A DNA stretch of 64,000 nt from SVTX01 sp051867975 (GCA_051867975.1 JBJDZM010000079.1:47674-111673), one strand, 5' to 3'; numbered from the stretch's first letter, positions 22,906-32,480 are shown. Numbers and translations are program-made. The notes: generated by a model from the letters alone, not told the origin.

Positions 22906-24501
22906 ATGAAAAACGTATATAATAAAATTCGGACACCCTTGTGGCTTATTATAAGCGGACTTATGACCTCTCTTCCGCTTATAATTACGAAACTCGGATT
23001 TTTACAATGGATATCGATCATTCCGGCGGCGGTGATTCTTGTACGGAACGCATCGGATAGAAGTATCAAGTTGCGCCGTCTGTACGGCATGGGAGTGCTC
23101 TTTTTCGGAGCATATTATTCTCTGGCGTTCCATTGGTTCTTTTACATGTATCCGCTCGATTTTGCAGGGCTTTCAAATGCCGCGTCAATAGCTGTCGTGC
23201 TTCTGGCATGCTTCGGCCTCGGATTTTTTCAAGCGGTGCAGTCGGCGTTCGTTTTTCTGATATTCGGAGTGCTTACACGCTCAAAAACAGCAGAAAAATA
23301 TTCGCTTATTAAGCCTTTTTGCGCGGCATCGCTCTGGGTAATTTTTGAATGGTGGCAGACTGTCGGCTGGTGGGGAGTTCCGTGGGCAAGACTTCCGCTC
23401 GGTCAGATAGATGCAACGCTTCTTGTAAGAAGCTCGGCGATCTTCGGCTCGTATTTCGTTACGTTTACAATTGTCGCGATAAATTTCTGCCTTGCCGTCG
23501 CAATAAACGAAAAAAAGTATGTGAAGCTTGCTTGCGTTGTTGCTCTCTCGCTGTTTTGTCTGAATTCAGCTCTCGGAATTGCCGTAACGCTTTCGTATAG
23601 CGAGAGCGGAGAAAAGGTCGCCGTAGCCGCCGCACAGGGAAATATGTCGTCAAGCGAAAAGTGGAGCAACGACGGCTCACAGAGCGCAATTCAAATATAC
23701 TCAAAACTGACCGAGGATGCGGCGAATGAAGGTGCGAAAATCGTTGTTTGGCCCGAAACCGCTTTGCCGTACGTGTTATTTGAGTACGAAGATATGAGAG
23801 ACCGTGTAAGTCAGCTTGCAAAAGACAATGAAGTCACTATAATCCTCTCCGCATTTACAAGGGACGACGAGAGTAAAGAAAAATACAATTCGATAATAGA
23901 GGTAAAGCCCGAAGGAAGCTTTGGCGAGACGGTATACTCAAAACAGAGGCTCGTTCCTTTCGGCGAGTTTGTGCCGATGAGAGAATTCGTAACTTTTATT
24001 TTTCCGCCGCTTGCGAATATCGGCATGCTTGAAGACGACCTGCTCGCAGGTGAGGGTAGCGTTGTGATAGACAGCGAAGAGGGTAAGATTGGGTGCGGCA
24101 TCTGCTTTGACTCTATATACGAAAAGGTAATTTCCGACTCTGCAAGAAACGGAGCGGAGATAATCGTTATTTCAACGAATGACTCATGGTTTTCCGATTC
24201 CGCGGCGCTTGATATGCACAACTCTCAGTCAAGGCTTCGCGCAATTGAGAGCGGGAAATATGTCATAAGGGCGGCAAACACGGGCATTTCATCTATAATC
24301 GACCCGATGGGCAACGTGAATCAAGAACTCGGAGCGCTTGAGAGAGGTTATATCATTGGTGAAGTATCAATGATAGAGGGTAACACGGTATATACTCATA
24401 TAGGCAATTTTTTTGTGTATTGTTGCATGGCATTGGTTGCTCTCATAACGCTTTTCAATATCTTTGATTTCGCAAACATTAAGATTATTAAAAAAACTTA
24501 A
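22906..24501 (+). CDS. lnt: Apolipoprotein N-acyltransferase
   Basis: A 531-residue membrane enzyme adding a third acyl chain to lipoproteins. About six to seven N-terminal transmembrane segments precede a periplasm/exterior-facing nitrilase domain (about 235-480). The catalytic triad is visible: Glu in VVWPETALP, Lys in YSKQRLVPFGEF and Cys in GCGICFDSIY. Lnt is common in Proteobacteria and less usual in Firmicutes. Two lipoproteins and lgt occur in this window as possible pathway partners. GGGAGGAG precedes the start. Confidence 0.92.
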   Translation: MKNVYNKIRTPLWLIISGLMTSLPLIITKLGFLQWISIIPAAVILVRNASDRSIKLRRLYGMGVLFFGAYYSLAFHWFFYMYPLDFAGLSNAASIAVVLLACFGLGFFQAVQSAFVFLIFGVLTRSKTAEKYSLIKPFCAASLWVIFEWWQTVGWWGVPWARLPLGQIDATLLVRSSAIFGSYFVTFTIVAINFCLAVAINEKKYVKLACVVALSLFCLNSALGIAVTLSYSESGEKVAVAAAQGNMSSSEKWSNDGSQSAIQIYSKLTEDAANEGAKIVVWPETALPYVLFEYEDMRDRVSQLAKDNEVTIILSAFTRDDESKEKYNSIIEVKPEGSFGETVYSKQRLVPFGEFVPMREFVTFIFPPLANIGMLEDDLLAGEGSVVIDSEEGKIGCGICFDSIYEKVISDSARNGAEIIVISTNDSWFSDSAALDMHNSQSRLRAIESGKYVIRAANTGISSIIDPMGNVNQELGALERGYIIGEVSMIEGNTVYTHIGNFFVYCCMALVALITLFNIFDFANIKIIKKT

Positions 24502-24536
24502 TTTTGAAGGTTTAGTGAAAAATACCTTGACAAACG

Positions 24537-24565
24537 GTGAAGAAAGGTGTATAATCTGAACATCA
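24537..24565 (+). promoter_or_regulatory. Small lipoprotein promoter
   Basis: TTGACA (24537-24542) and TATAAT (24560-24565) are 17 nt apart, just upstream of the start codon region. Confidence 0.85.
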
Positions 24566-24588
24566 AAGTTTAGAAAGGGGTTTTTCAA

Positions 24589-24957
24589 ATGAAAAAATCA
24601 ATCATTAAAGTATTTGCGCTCGCACTTGTTGCAATTATCGCATGCCTTGCTCTTGCTTCCTGTGCTAAGACGATCTCCGGAAAGTATCAGGGAGAAGTGG
24701 ATGTTGTAGTTGCTAAGTACACTGTAACATACGAGTTCAAGGGCAAGAACGTGGAGGCGACCCATAAGGCAACTACTATTCTCGGAACATCAGATACTGT
24801 TACCGTTAAGGGTACATATGAGATCAATGATGAAGGTGATGAGATTACATTTACCTGGGAATCAGAGGATGATGTTGTCAAAGGCGGAACATTCACATTC
24901 GAAGAGACCGAGAACGGTATAAAGATCGGTGTAGCTGAATACAAGAAGGTCAAATGA
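24589..24957 (+). CDS. Small lipoprotein of unknown function
   Basis: A 122-residue lipoprotein. The signal peptide MKKSIIKVFALALVAIIACL ends in lipobox LASC, with the lipidated cysteine at about residue 25. The mature part (SGKYQGEVDVVVAKYTVTYEFKG and so on) is all-beta in look and Lys/Glu/Thr-rich, like small lipocalin-style domains in gut Clostridia lipoproteins. It has its own strong promoter, AAAGGGG Shine-Dalgarno and terminator, so it may be well expressed. It sits right after lnt. Function unknown. Confidence 0.8.
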   Translation: MKKSIIKVFALALVAIIACLALASCAKTISGKYQGEVDVVVAKYTVTYEFKGKNVEATHKATTILGTSDTVTVKGTYEINDEGDEITFTWESEDDVVKGGTFTFEETENGIKIGVAEYKKVK

Positions 24958-25025
24958 ATTTGATTTTCACATGGAGAGAGGAAATATTCCGCTCTCTCAT
25001 AAAAATATTTGTGAAATAACAAAAA

Positions 25026-25060
25026 AACAAGGTTTTCTTTGGTCGAAAGCCTTGTTTTTT
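25026..25060 (+). terminator. Terminator after the small lipoprotein
   Basis: AACAAGGTTTTC (25026-25037) pairs with GAAAGCCTTGTT (25045-25056), with one G-U, and runs into TTTTTT. A shorter GGAGAGAG/CTCTCTC hairpin lies at 24973-24998. Confidence 0.88.
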
Positions 25061-25127
25061 CATTATTTTTTTTCAACAGCACAATCAGTAAATCAACCCG
25101 CCGCCTTGCTTATTTTAAAAAAAACAC

Positions 25128-25156
25128 TTTACAATCCGGAGAAAAAGTGTTATAAT
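25128..25156 (+). promoter_or_regulatory. dxs promoter
   Basis: TTTACA (25128-25133) and TATAAT (25151-25156) are 17 nt apart, about 45 nt before dxs. Confidence 0.78.
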
Positions 25157-25202
25157 AACTCGTGGCAAAAAAATCGAAAATGTTGAAGAAAAGGGAATTG
25201 TC

Positions 25203-27092
25203 ATGAAAAAAGAATACAAATTTCTGGGAAATGTCAATTCTCCCGAAGAACTTAAAAAGATAAGACATGAGGATATCGGTGAGCTTTGCTCGGAAATACG
25301 TGAACATATTATTCATACGACAGAGCAAACCGGCGGACATTTAGCATCAAATTTAGGCGTTGTCGAGCTTACGGTTGCCATCCACCGTGTTTTCGACTGC
25401 CCGAAGGACCATGTGATTTTCGATGTCGGACATCAAAGCTATACTCACAAGCTCCTGACAGGAAGATACGCCGGATTTGACACGCTGAGACAGGCAGGCG
25501 GAATTTCGGGCTTTACCAACCGCACGGAGAGCGAATACGACTGCTTCGGCGCGGGTCACAGCTCAACGAGTCTTTCAGCCGCGCTCGGCTTTGCCGAGGC
25601 AGACCGAATTTCGGGCAATGATGCATACACGGTCGTTGTACTCGGTGACGGTGCTTTTACGGGCGGAATGATACATGAGGCACTGAATAACTGCAATAAA
25701 AGGCTCAATAAGCTCATTATCATTCTGAATGAAAATGAGATGTCGATATCGAAAAACATCGGCAGTTTTGCAACGAGTATTGCGCGGATAAGAAAGCGCA
25801 GCGGATATCTCAAGGCAAAGAGATTAACGGTATCCTTCGTAAAAAAAATACCTCTTATAGGCAATTGGCTTTTCAGAGTTATAAGAGACATCAAAAAGTC
25901 GATAAAGAACTCCTTGTACGGCAGTAATTATTTTGAAGACATGGGACTTTATTACTTAGGCCCTGCTGACGGAAACGACTATGAGACAGTGGAGGAATTG
26001 CTTAAAGCCGCCAAAAAAGCCGGAGAAAATGTTCTCATACATCTTAAAACCCAAAAGGGAAAGGGATATAAACCGGCAGAGGATTACCCCGATATATATC
26101 ACGGCGTTTATCCGTCAAAAAAAGCGAGCGGCGAGACGTCGTTCTCCGCACAGCTCGGAGAATATCTGTGTGAGATTGCAGAAAAGGACACGCGAGTGTG
26201 CGCGATAACTGCGGCAATGAGTTCTGGTACGGGGCTTGACTCTTTTGAAAAGAAATTCCCCGAAAGATTTTTTGATGTCGGAATTGCCGAGGAACACGCA
26301 GTAACCTTTGCGGCAGGCTTGTCCGCAAACGGAATGAAGCCTGTTTTTGCGGTCTATTCAACGTTTTTACAGAGAGCATACGACCAGGTAATTCATGATG
26401 CCGCACTGCAGAAGCTTCCCGTTGTGCTTTGTGTTGACAGAGCGGGATTTAACAATGCGGACGGACCTACACATCACGGAATATTCGATGTGGCGTTCCT
26501 ATCAGAGATTCCGAATGTTAAGATATACACTCCCGTAACATATAAAGGCTTGGGCGTTTCATTGAGGCGTGCGCTCAATGACAGTTGCGTGTCGGCGATA
26601 AGATATCCTTCGGGATGTGAAGACGAACAGGTGGTACGTGCATTTTATGACGGTGAGAATCGAGAAAAAATCGGGATAAGAACCGATTTTGACACCGATG
26701 ACGTACCCGAAAACATAATAATCACCCACGGGCGTATCGTGAGCGAGTGCTTGAATGTTGAAGCGAAGCTCAGGAGAAACGGCACTCGGAGCGGTATAAT
26801 TCTCTGCGAATATATTGCCCCGTATTCATATCTTGCAGATGAAATATTTGAATTGATAAATAACAAAAATGTCAAGACTGTAACCTTTGTTGAGGAAGAA
26901 ATCAGACGCGGCGGATTCGGCATGCTTCTGTCCGATGAAATGATAAACAAAGGCTATCTCGACGGCATAAAATATACCGTGATGGCTACGGAGGATGCGT
27001 TTGTAACCCGTGAAAGAGGTCAAACATATCTTTGTGCCGCAGGACTTGACGCAGAACATATCGCATCAGGAATATCAAAACTTATCAACTAA
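25203..27092 (+). CDS. dxs: 1-deoxy-D-xylulose-5-phosphate synthase
   Basis: A 629-residue thiamine-diphosphate enzyme condensing pyruvate and glyceraldehyde-3-phosphate, the first step of the MEP isoprenoid pathway. SNLGVVELTVAIHRVFD opens the core. The TPP motif GDGAFTGGMIHEALNN...NENEMSIS lies at about 150-185. The transketolase pyrimidine domain has VGIAEEHAVTFAAGL and DRAGFNNADGPTHHGIFD; the second reads NNADG where most Dxs have VGEDG. It is probably cotranscribed with mutS2, 30 nt downstream. Confidence 0.95.
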   Translation: MKKEYKFLGNVNSPEELKKIRHEDIGELCSEIREHIIHTTEQTGGHLASNLGVVELTVAIHRVFDCPKDHVIFDVGHQSYTHKLLTGRYAGFDTLRQAGGISGFTNRTESEYDCFGAGHSSTSLSAALGFAEADRISGNDAYTVVVLGDGAFTGGMIHEALNNCNKRLNKLIIILNENEMSISKNIGSFATSIARIRKRSGYLKAKRLTVSFVKKIPLIGNWLFRVIRDIKKSIKNSLYGSNYFEDMGLYYLGPADGNDYETVEELLKAAKKAGENVLIHLKTQKGKGYKPAEDYPDIYHGVYPSKKASGETSFSAQLGEYLCEIAEKDTRVCAITAAMSSGTGLDSFEKKFPERFFDVGIAEEHAVTFAAGLSANGMKPVFAVYSTFLQRAYDQVIHDAALQKLPVVLCVDRAGFNNADGPTHHGIFDVAFLSEIPNVKIYTPVTYKGLGVSLRRALNDSCVSAIRYPSGCEDEQVVRAFYDGENREKIGIRTDFDTDDVPENIIITHGRIVSECLNVEAKLRRNGTRSGIILCEYIAPYSYLADEIFELINNKNVKTVTFVEEEIRRGGFGMLLSDEMINKGYLDGIKYTVMATEDAFVTRERGQTYLCAAGLDAEHIASGISKLIN

Positions 27093-27122
27093 AGCAAAAT
27101 ATCAAATGAGAGGAGGATGAAT

Positions 27123-29513
27123 ATGAGCTTTAGCGAAAAAACAATTCATTCACTTGAATTTGACAAAATATGTGAGCTGCTTGCCTCATTTGCGCCGACG
27201 GACGGCTCAAAGACCATGGCAAAAATGCTCATGCCGTCGGATGACATTGATACCGTCCTGCTAAGGCAGAGAAGAACGACAGATGCAAAAAGGCTGTGCG
27301 ATGCTAAGGGTATGCCTTCTTTCGGAATGGTCAAGGATGTCTCGGAGTCGTGCGAGCGCGCAGATAAAGGTGCTACTTTGACTCCCGGCGAGCTTTTGGC
27401 GGTCGCATCGGTTTTGCGCACGTCAAGGTCGCTTATGGATTACTGCCACGGAAATCATCTTTTTGACACCGTGCTTGATGAGATATTTGACCGTCTTTTG
27501 CCAAACAGAACGCTTGAAGAAAAGATAACACGCTCAATTATTTCCGAGGAGCTTATCGCCGACGAAGCATCCGAAACGCTTGCAAACATACGCAGGCAGA
27601 TAAGAATTACAAACAACAAAATAAAGGAGACACTGCAAAAGTATATCCAGGGCGGTGCACATTCCAAATATCTTCAGGAAAATATCGTGACAACGAGAAA
27701 CGGAAGGTACGTTATTCCCGTCAAAGCGGAGTGCAAAAATGAGGTCAAGGGACTTATACACGACACGTCGTCCTCGGGCGCGACGATATTCGTTGAGCCT
27801 TCTGCGGTAGTTGATGCCAACAACGAGCTTCGCGTGCTTGAATCAAAGGAAGAGCATGAGATTGAGAAGATACTGTCCGCGCTTTCGGCAGCTGTGTCGG
27901 AATTTTCGGATGCGATATGGCTTGATTACAGAAACATTACAGAGCTTGCGTTTGCTTTTGCCTGCGCACAGATGTCGTATGCCATGAACGGCTCGGCACC
28001 GACAGTCACCGAGGAACGCCTTATCGTGCTTAAGAGAGCCAGACATCCTCTCATTGACAAGAGCCGAGTCGTTCCGATAAACGTGATATTGGGCGAGGGC
28101 TACGATACCATGATAATCACGGGACCCAATACCGGCGGTAAGACCGTAACGCTCAAAACCCTCGGATTATTCACGCTGATGGCGCAGTCGGGTCTGCATA
28201 TTCCCACTGACGAGGGCAGTGTGGTATCGGTTTGCGAAAACGTGCTTGTTGACATCGGCGACGAACAGAGCATTGAGCAGTCGCTCTCAACCTTTTCTTC
28301 GCATATGGTAAATATCGTTTCCTTTATGGATAAGGTAGGCGAGCGTTCGCTTGTCCTCTTTGACGAGCTGGGAGTCGGAACAGACCCCGTAGAGGGCGCG
28401 GCACTTGCCGTGTCGATAATCGACAATGTAAGAAGCCGAGGCGCGATGTGCGCCGCAACGACTCACTACGCAGAGCTTAAAGCCTATGCACTTGACACGA
28501 AAGGCGTTTGCAACGCGTCGTGCGAATTTGATGTTGAAACACTAAAGCCGACATATAAGCTGATAATCGGAACACCGGGAAAATCAAACGCATTCGCCAT
28601 ATCCGAAAAGCTCGGACTGTCAAGAGAGATTATTGAGCATGCCGAGAATTATATAAGCTCGGATAACAGAAAATTCGAGGATATTATAGGTCAGCTTGAA
28701 TCCACTCGCATGGAAATGGAGCGCAACCGCGAAGAGGTCGAACAGATGCGTGCCGATTATGAGAGATTTAAAGCCGAATCCGAAAAGATAATTATAAAGA
28801 GACTTGAAGAGTCGGAGCGAGAGCTTCAAAAGGCACAGCAAAAGGCGGCAAACATGGTTGCAAGTGCCAAGGCATCGAGTGACTTTATCTTCGAGCAGAT
28901 GGATAAGTTGAAAAAGGCAAAGGACTCCGAGAAGTTCGGCGACGAGCTTCAGGCTACCAGGCGCGCGGTCAGGGAGCATCTCAGGGCAAACTCCGAGAAG
29001 TTCGACCCCGTTGAGAAAAAGCGCGATGAAAACTATGTTCTGCCGAGAAAACTGAAAAAGGGTGATGAGGTCATCATCATGACGCTTGGAAGCTCGGCAA
29101 CACTGCTTGAAGACCCCGACAAGTCGGGAAACGTCAGAGTGCAAGCAGGAATACTTCAAACAAGAGTCAAGATAAAAGACCTTAAGCTCAAAGAGGACGA
29201 TGGAATTACCGTGCAGAGCGGGGAGAAGAAGATGAAGACATCGACTTATACCGTAAGCCGTTCATCGTCGTTCAGGGATGAGATAGATCTGCGCGGAATG
29301 ACGGGGGATGAGGCTTGGCTTGCGGTTGATAAGTATTTTGACGAGGCAGTCATGGCAGGATTTAAAAAAGTCAGATTGATCCACGGAAAAGGAACAGGAG
29401 CGCTCAAAGCGGCGCTTTGGAAATTTCTCAAAGGTGACAGGCGCATATCGTCATTCCGAATAGGACAGTTCGGCGAGGGTGACGGCGGCGTTACTGTAGT
29501 GGAACTGAAATAA
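27123..29513 (+). CDS. mutS2: Endonuclease/ribosome-rescue protein MutS2
   Basis: A 796-residue MutS2, an ATPase related to MutS but lacking the mismatch domain. Walker A is GPNTGGKTVTLKT (about 335-347), followed by an FSSHM signature and Walker B VLFDELGVGTDP. A coiled-coil region (about 520-620) and a C-terminal Smr nuclease domain (EIDLRGMTGDEA, IHGKGTGAL) follow. MutS2 is implicated in limiting recombination and in splitting collided ribosomes. ATG 27123 is preferred over 27117 because AGGAGG ends at 27116, leaving a normal 6-nt gap. Confidence 0.95.
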   Translation: MSFSEKTIHSLEFDKICELLASFAPTDGSKTMAKMLMPSDDIDTVLLRQRRTTDAKRLCDAKGMPSFGMVKDVSESCERADKGATLTPGELLAVASVLRTSRSLMDYCHGNHLFDTVLDEIFDRLLPNRTLEEKITRSIISEELIADEASETLANIRRQIRITNNKIKETLQKYIQGGAHSKYLQENIVTTRNGRYVIPVKAECKNEVKGLIHDTSSSGATIFVEPSAVVDANNELRVLESKEEHEIEKILSALSAAVSEFSDAIWLDYRNITELAFAFACAQMSYAMNGSAPTVTEERLIVLKRARHPLIDKSRVVPINVILGEGYDTMIITGPNTGGKTVTLKTLGLFTLMAQSGLHIPTDEGSVVSVCENVLVDIGDEQSIEQSLSTFSSHMVNIVSFMDKVGERSLVLFDELGVGTDPVEGAALAVSIIDNVRSRGAMCAATTHYAELKAYALDTKGVCNASCEFDVETLKPTYKLIIGTPGKSNAFAISEKLGLSREIIEHAENYISSDNRKFEDIIGQLESTRMEMERNREEVEQMRADYERFKAESEKIIIKRLEESERELQKAQQKAANMVASAKASSDFIFEQMDKLKKAKDSEKFGDELQATRRAVREHLRANSEKFDPVEKKRDENYVLPRKLKKGDEVIIMTLGSSATLLEDPDKSGNVRVQAGILQTRVKIKDLKLKEDDGITVQSGEKKMKTSTYTVSRSSSFRDEIDLRGMTGDEAWLAVDKYFDEAVMAGFKKVRLIHGKGTGALKAALWKFLKGDRRISSFRIGQFGEGDGGVTVVELK

Positions 29514-29548
29514 ACCCCGAAAAAATGTATTAAAAGGAGAATGACACA

Positions 29549-30220
29549 ATGGCAAATGTTAAAATAACCGATCTTTACGACCTTTCGCACACAGCGGCAA
29601 ATGAGTATCTTTCAAAATTCACATACCCCTGGGAAGCACTTGCAGGCATAAAGGAGTTTATACTTGAATTAGGCTCAAGGCTTGACACGGAGCTTTACGA
29701 AAAGCGCGGCGAGGACGTATGGATATCAAAGAGTGCCAAGGTTGCTCCAACGGCTTTTATCAGCGGTCCCTGCATTATCGGACACAATACCGAGGTTCGT
29801 CACTGTGCGTTCATTCGCGGAAGTGTTCTTGTTGGAGAGGGATGTGTTGTCGGCAACTCAACGGAACTGAAGAATGTTATTCTTTTTGACAGCGTTCAGG
29901 TTCCGCACTATAATTACGTCGGTGACAGTATTCTCGGATATAAGTCGCATATGGGCGCAGGCTCGATTACAAGCAACGTCAAGTCGGATAAGACACTTGT
30001 CGTCATAAAAACGCAGGACAAGAGCGAGTTTTTCCCGACCGAGAGAAAGAAGGTGGGCGCGATGCTCGGAGACTTCGTCGAGGTCGGATGCAACTCGGTA
30101 CTCAATCCCGGAACGATTATCGGAAGAGAGTCAAATATATATCCGCTTTCGTCGGTGAGAGGAATAGTACCCGAGCGTTCTATCTATAAGGCAAACGGAA
30201 ACGTGGTTAAAAAAGCGTAA
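29549..30220 (+). CDS. Left-handed beta-helix (hexapeptide) nucleotidyltransferase-like protein
   Basis: A 223-residue protein with hexapeptide repeats (about 70-205: VWISKSAKVAPTAFISGPCIIGHNTEVRH and so on) like the C-terminal half of GlmU-type sugar-1-phosphate nucleotidyltransferases. An N-terminal helical stretch (about 1-55) replaces the nucleotidyltransferase domain, so no pyrophosphorylase activity is expected from this chain alone. Databases often label such proteins UDP-GlcNAc pyrophosphorylase. An acyltransferase or scaffold role is possible. AAAGGAG precedes the start. It is probably the last gene after dxs-mutS2. Confidence 0.8.
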   Translation: MANVKITDLYDLSHTAANEYLSKFTYPWEALAGIKEFILELGSRLDTELYEKRGEDVWISKSAKVAPTAFISGPCIIGHNTEVRHCAFIRGSVLVGEGCVVGNSTELKNVILFDSVQVPHYNYVGDSILGYKSHMGAGSITSNVKSDKTLVVIKTQDKSEFFPTERKKVGAMLGDFVEVGCNSVLNPGTIIGRESNIYPLSSVRGIVPERSIYKANGNVVKKA

Positions 30221-30228
30221 TTTGAAAA

Positions 30229-30276
30229 AAATCGGCTGTTTCAAATGCAATCGAAGGCATTTAAAACAGCCGATTT
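30229..30276 (+). terminator. Terminator after the beta-helix gene
   Basis: AAATCGGCTGTTT pairs with AAACAGCCGATTT, with an inner AAATGC/GCATTT stem, then AAGATTTTT. Confidence 0.87.
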
Positions 30277-30285
30277 AAGATTTTT

Positions 30286-30314
30286 CAGGGGCATCTGAAA
30301 AATGCCCCTGTTTT
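30286..30314 (+). terminator. Second hairpin terminator
   Basis: CAGGGGCAT (30286-30294) pairs with ATGCCCCTG (30302-30310) and is followed by TTTTA. It may backstop the first terminator. The convergent rhaA ends at 30328. Confidence 0.7.
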
Positions 30315-30327
30315 AGTATTTCAAAAA

Positions 30328-31578
30328 TTAAACTCTCTTAGCGAGTACTTCGTCTTCGTACTTATTGATTTCTTCAAGCCAGCTTGAGTCGCCGCAAACA
30401 CCATGTCTATTACAGAATTCAACCCAAACGTCGCCCAAAGGAAGAGTCTTTATCTCTTCCTGCATAGCGAGGAGCATCGTTGTGTCTCCCTCGTCCTGAT
30501 ACTTCTTTATCTGTGCGTTTGGAGTAAGAAGGGCGTTAAGTATTGCCTTCTGAACATTTCTCATACCGATAACGAGAGCGGCAACGCGGTTAATGGATGC
30601 GTCGAAGTAGTCTGTCGCGAGGAATACTCTGTCAAGAGCATCGCAACGGACAACCTCCTTCATCATCTCTCTTGTCTCGTCGTCGTATGCTACGACGTGG
30701 TCGGAGTCCCAGCGAATAGGTCTTGTAATGTGGAGAGCGATCTTGTCGCTGAATACAAGGAGAGCGGGAATCTTATCCGAAACCACCTCGGTAGGATGAT
30801 AGTGACCGTTGTCCATGAGGGGAGTGATACCTCTTGTAAGCGCATAGGAGAGAGAGAACTCAGCGGAACCTACCGTATACGCTTCAACGCCTATACCGAA
30901 CACCTTGGACTCAACCGTTACGTAAACGAGGCTCTTGTCGTAGCCGCAGCCGAGAATTTGGTCAATCGAATCGGCATATCTCTGACGGGGACCCATGCGG
31001 TCTCCGGGAACGTCCTTGCAACCGTCGCCTGTCCAGATGTTCATGACACAAGGATATCCGGTCTCGCGAGCAAAGTACTCTGAAATACGGATACAAGCGA
31101 TACCGTGCTTTATCCAGAATTTTCTGATTTCTTCGTCGGGGCTTGAAAGAGTCATGCTTCCTGCCTTGGGATGGGAGAAGAAGGTGGGGTTGAAATCAAG
31201 ACCGCAGTTGTGAGCCTTTGCAAATTCTACCCATCTTTTGAAGTGACGGGGTTCGATGGTATCACGGTCGATGGTCTCACCGTCTTCGGCAATTGCGTAG
31301 TTTGCGTGAACGTTGATCTTGTGAGTGCCGGGAATCATAGAGAGTGCCTTATCAAGGTCAGCAAAAACCTCATCGGGGGTTCTGGCGCGTCCTATGTAGT
31401 TACCCGTGGTCTGAATACCGCCTGTAAGACCTGTTGCTCCTTCAAATCCGAGAACGTCGTCCGCCTGCCAGCAGTGCATGCAGATGCGTACGTCGGAAAG
31501 TCTCGCGATAGCCGCCTCGGTATCAACACCGTACTTCGCGTAGATCTCCTTGGCAGACTCGTATCTTGCGTTTGTCAT
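30328..31578 (-). CDS. rhaA: L-rhamnose isomerase
   Basis: A 416-residue metal-dependent aldose isomerase converting L-rhamnose to L-rhamnulose. Recognised by MHCWQADDV, GGIQTTGNYIGRARTPDE, HKINVHANYA, LDFNPTFFSHPKA, CVMNIWTGDGCKDVPGDR and LDNGHYHPTE-like (LMDNGHYHPTE) motifs. The start at 31578 follows AGGAGGTC; the longer frame to 31665 crosses the promoter. The gene is solitary: no rhamnulokinase, aldolase, transporter or RhaR/RhaS regulator is adjacent, so the pathway must be completed elsewhere or the enzyme acts on another sugar. Confidence 0.95.
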   Translation of the reverse strand: MTNARYESAKEIYAKYGVDTEAAIARLSDVRICMHCWQADDVLGFEGATGLTGGIQTTGNYIGRARTPDEVFADLDKALSMIPGTHKINVHANYAIAEDGETIDRDTIEPRHFKRWVEFAKAHNCGLDFNPTFFSHPKAGSMTLSSPDEEIRKFWIKHGIACIRISEYFARETGYPCVMNIWTGDGCKDVPGDRMGPRQRYADSIDQILGCGYDKSLVYVTVESKVFGIGVEAYTVGSAEFSLSYALTRGITPLMDNGHYHPTEVVSDKIPALLVFSDKIALHITRPIRWDSDHVVAYDDETREMMKEVVRCDALDRVFLATDYFDASINRVAALVIGMRNVQKAILNALLTPNAQIKKYQDEGDTTMLLAMQEEIKTLPLGDVWVEFCNRHGVCGDSSWLEEINKYEDEVLAKRV

Positions 31579-31636
31579 AATGACCTCCTGTTTGTTATTT
31601 AATGTTTTATTTCTAACCCAAAGATAATTTAAATGT

Positions 31637-31665
31637 ATTATACTACATAAATCGCTTGTTTTCAA
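31637..31665 (-). promoter_or_regulatory. rhaA promoter
   Basis: Minus-strand TTGAAA (31660-31665) and TATAAT (31637-31642) are 17 nt apart. No obvious operator palindrome overlaps it. Confidence 0.8.
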
Positions 31666-31684
31666 GTGCTTTTTGTGAAAAGTA

Positions 31685-31713
31685 TTGAAAATTATTTTTT
31701 ACTGTGGTATAAT
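31685..31713 (+). promoter_or_regulatory. SDR-ansA promoter
   Basis: TTGAAA (31685-31690) and TATAAT (31708-31713) are 17 nt apart, divergent from the rhaA promoter only 20 nt away. Confidence 0.8.
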
Positions 31714-31763
31714 TCAAGTAGACTTTTTGATTGTGCTGTAATACGGCAGTATGGAGGTTAATT

Positions 31764-32480
31764 ATGAAAAAGGTAATAGTTACCGGTGGTTCGCGCGGAA
31801 TAGGGCGCGCATGCGTCGAGCTTTTCGCGGAAAAGAATTGCGCCGTTGCGTTTATCTACTGCTCAAATGACGAGGCGGCAGAGGAGTGTGCGGCGGCGAC
31901 GGGTGCATATGCAATTAAAGCCGATCTATCCGACTCCGAGGAGGCAGAGTGGGCATATAATAAAGCAGTTGAATATCTCGGAGGAGTCGACATACTTGTA
32001 AACAATGCGGGAGTCAGCTCTGTGGGACTCGTTACCGATATGACCGACGACGAGTGGATGAGAGTAATAAATACTAACCTGTCAAGTGCTTTCTATATGA
32101 GCCGTGCGGCATCGCACGATTTTGTGAAACAGCAGAGCGGCGCTATTGTGAACATAGGCTCTGTCTGGGGCAGATGCGGTGCGTCATGTGAGGTTGCATA
32201 TTCTGCATCAAAGGCGGGGCTGAGAGGTCTTACTCTTTCCATGGCAAAGGAACTCGGACCATCGGGTGTAAGGGTAAACTGCGTTGAACCCGGCGTTATA
32301 GATACGGATATGAATGCATCGTTTGATGACGACGACATCGCCGAGCTTTGTGAGCAGACCCCACTTTACCGATTGGGAGACCCCGCCGAGGTCGCCGAGC
32401 TTGTATTCTTTCTTGCAAGTGAGAAGGCATCATTTATCACCGCGCAAACGATAGGCGTTGACGGAGGATTCGGAATTTAA
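31764..32480 (+). CDS. Short-chain dehydrogenase/reductase (FabG-like)
   Basis: A 238-residue Rossmann-fold oxidoreductase. The NAD(P) motif is TGGSRGIGRA (about 7-16), then NNAGVSSVG. The catalytic triad is Ser in VNIGSVWG plus YSASK. It resembles 3-oxoacyl-ACP reductase but has no fatty-acid genes near it, so the substrate is open. ATG 31764 follows GGAGG at 31753-31757; the upstream in-frame start at 31731 has none. ansA follows 3 nt later. Confidence 0.9.
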   Translation: MKKVIVTGGSRGIGRACVELFAEKNCAVAFIYCSNDEAAEECAAATGAYAIKADLSDSEEAEWAYNKAVEYLGGVDILVNNAGVSSVGLVTDMTDDEWMRVINTNLSSAFYMSRAASHDFVKQQSGAIVNIGSVWGRCGASCEVAYSASKAGLRGLTLSMAKELGPSGVRVNCVEPGVIDTDMNASFDDDDIAELCEQTPLYRLGDPAEVAELVFFLASEKASFITAQTIGVDGGFGI

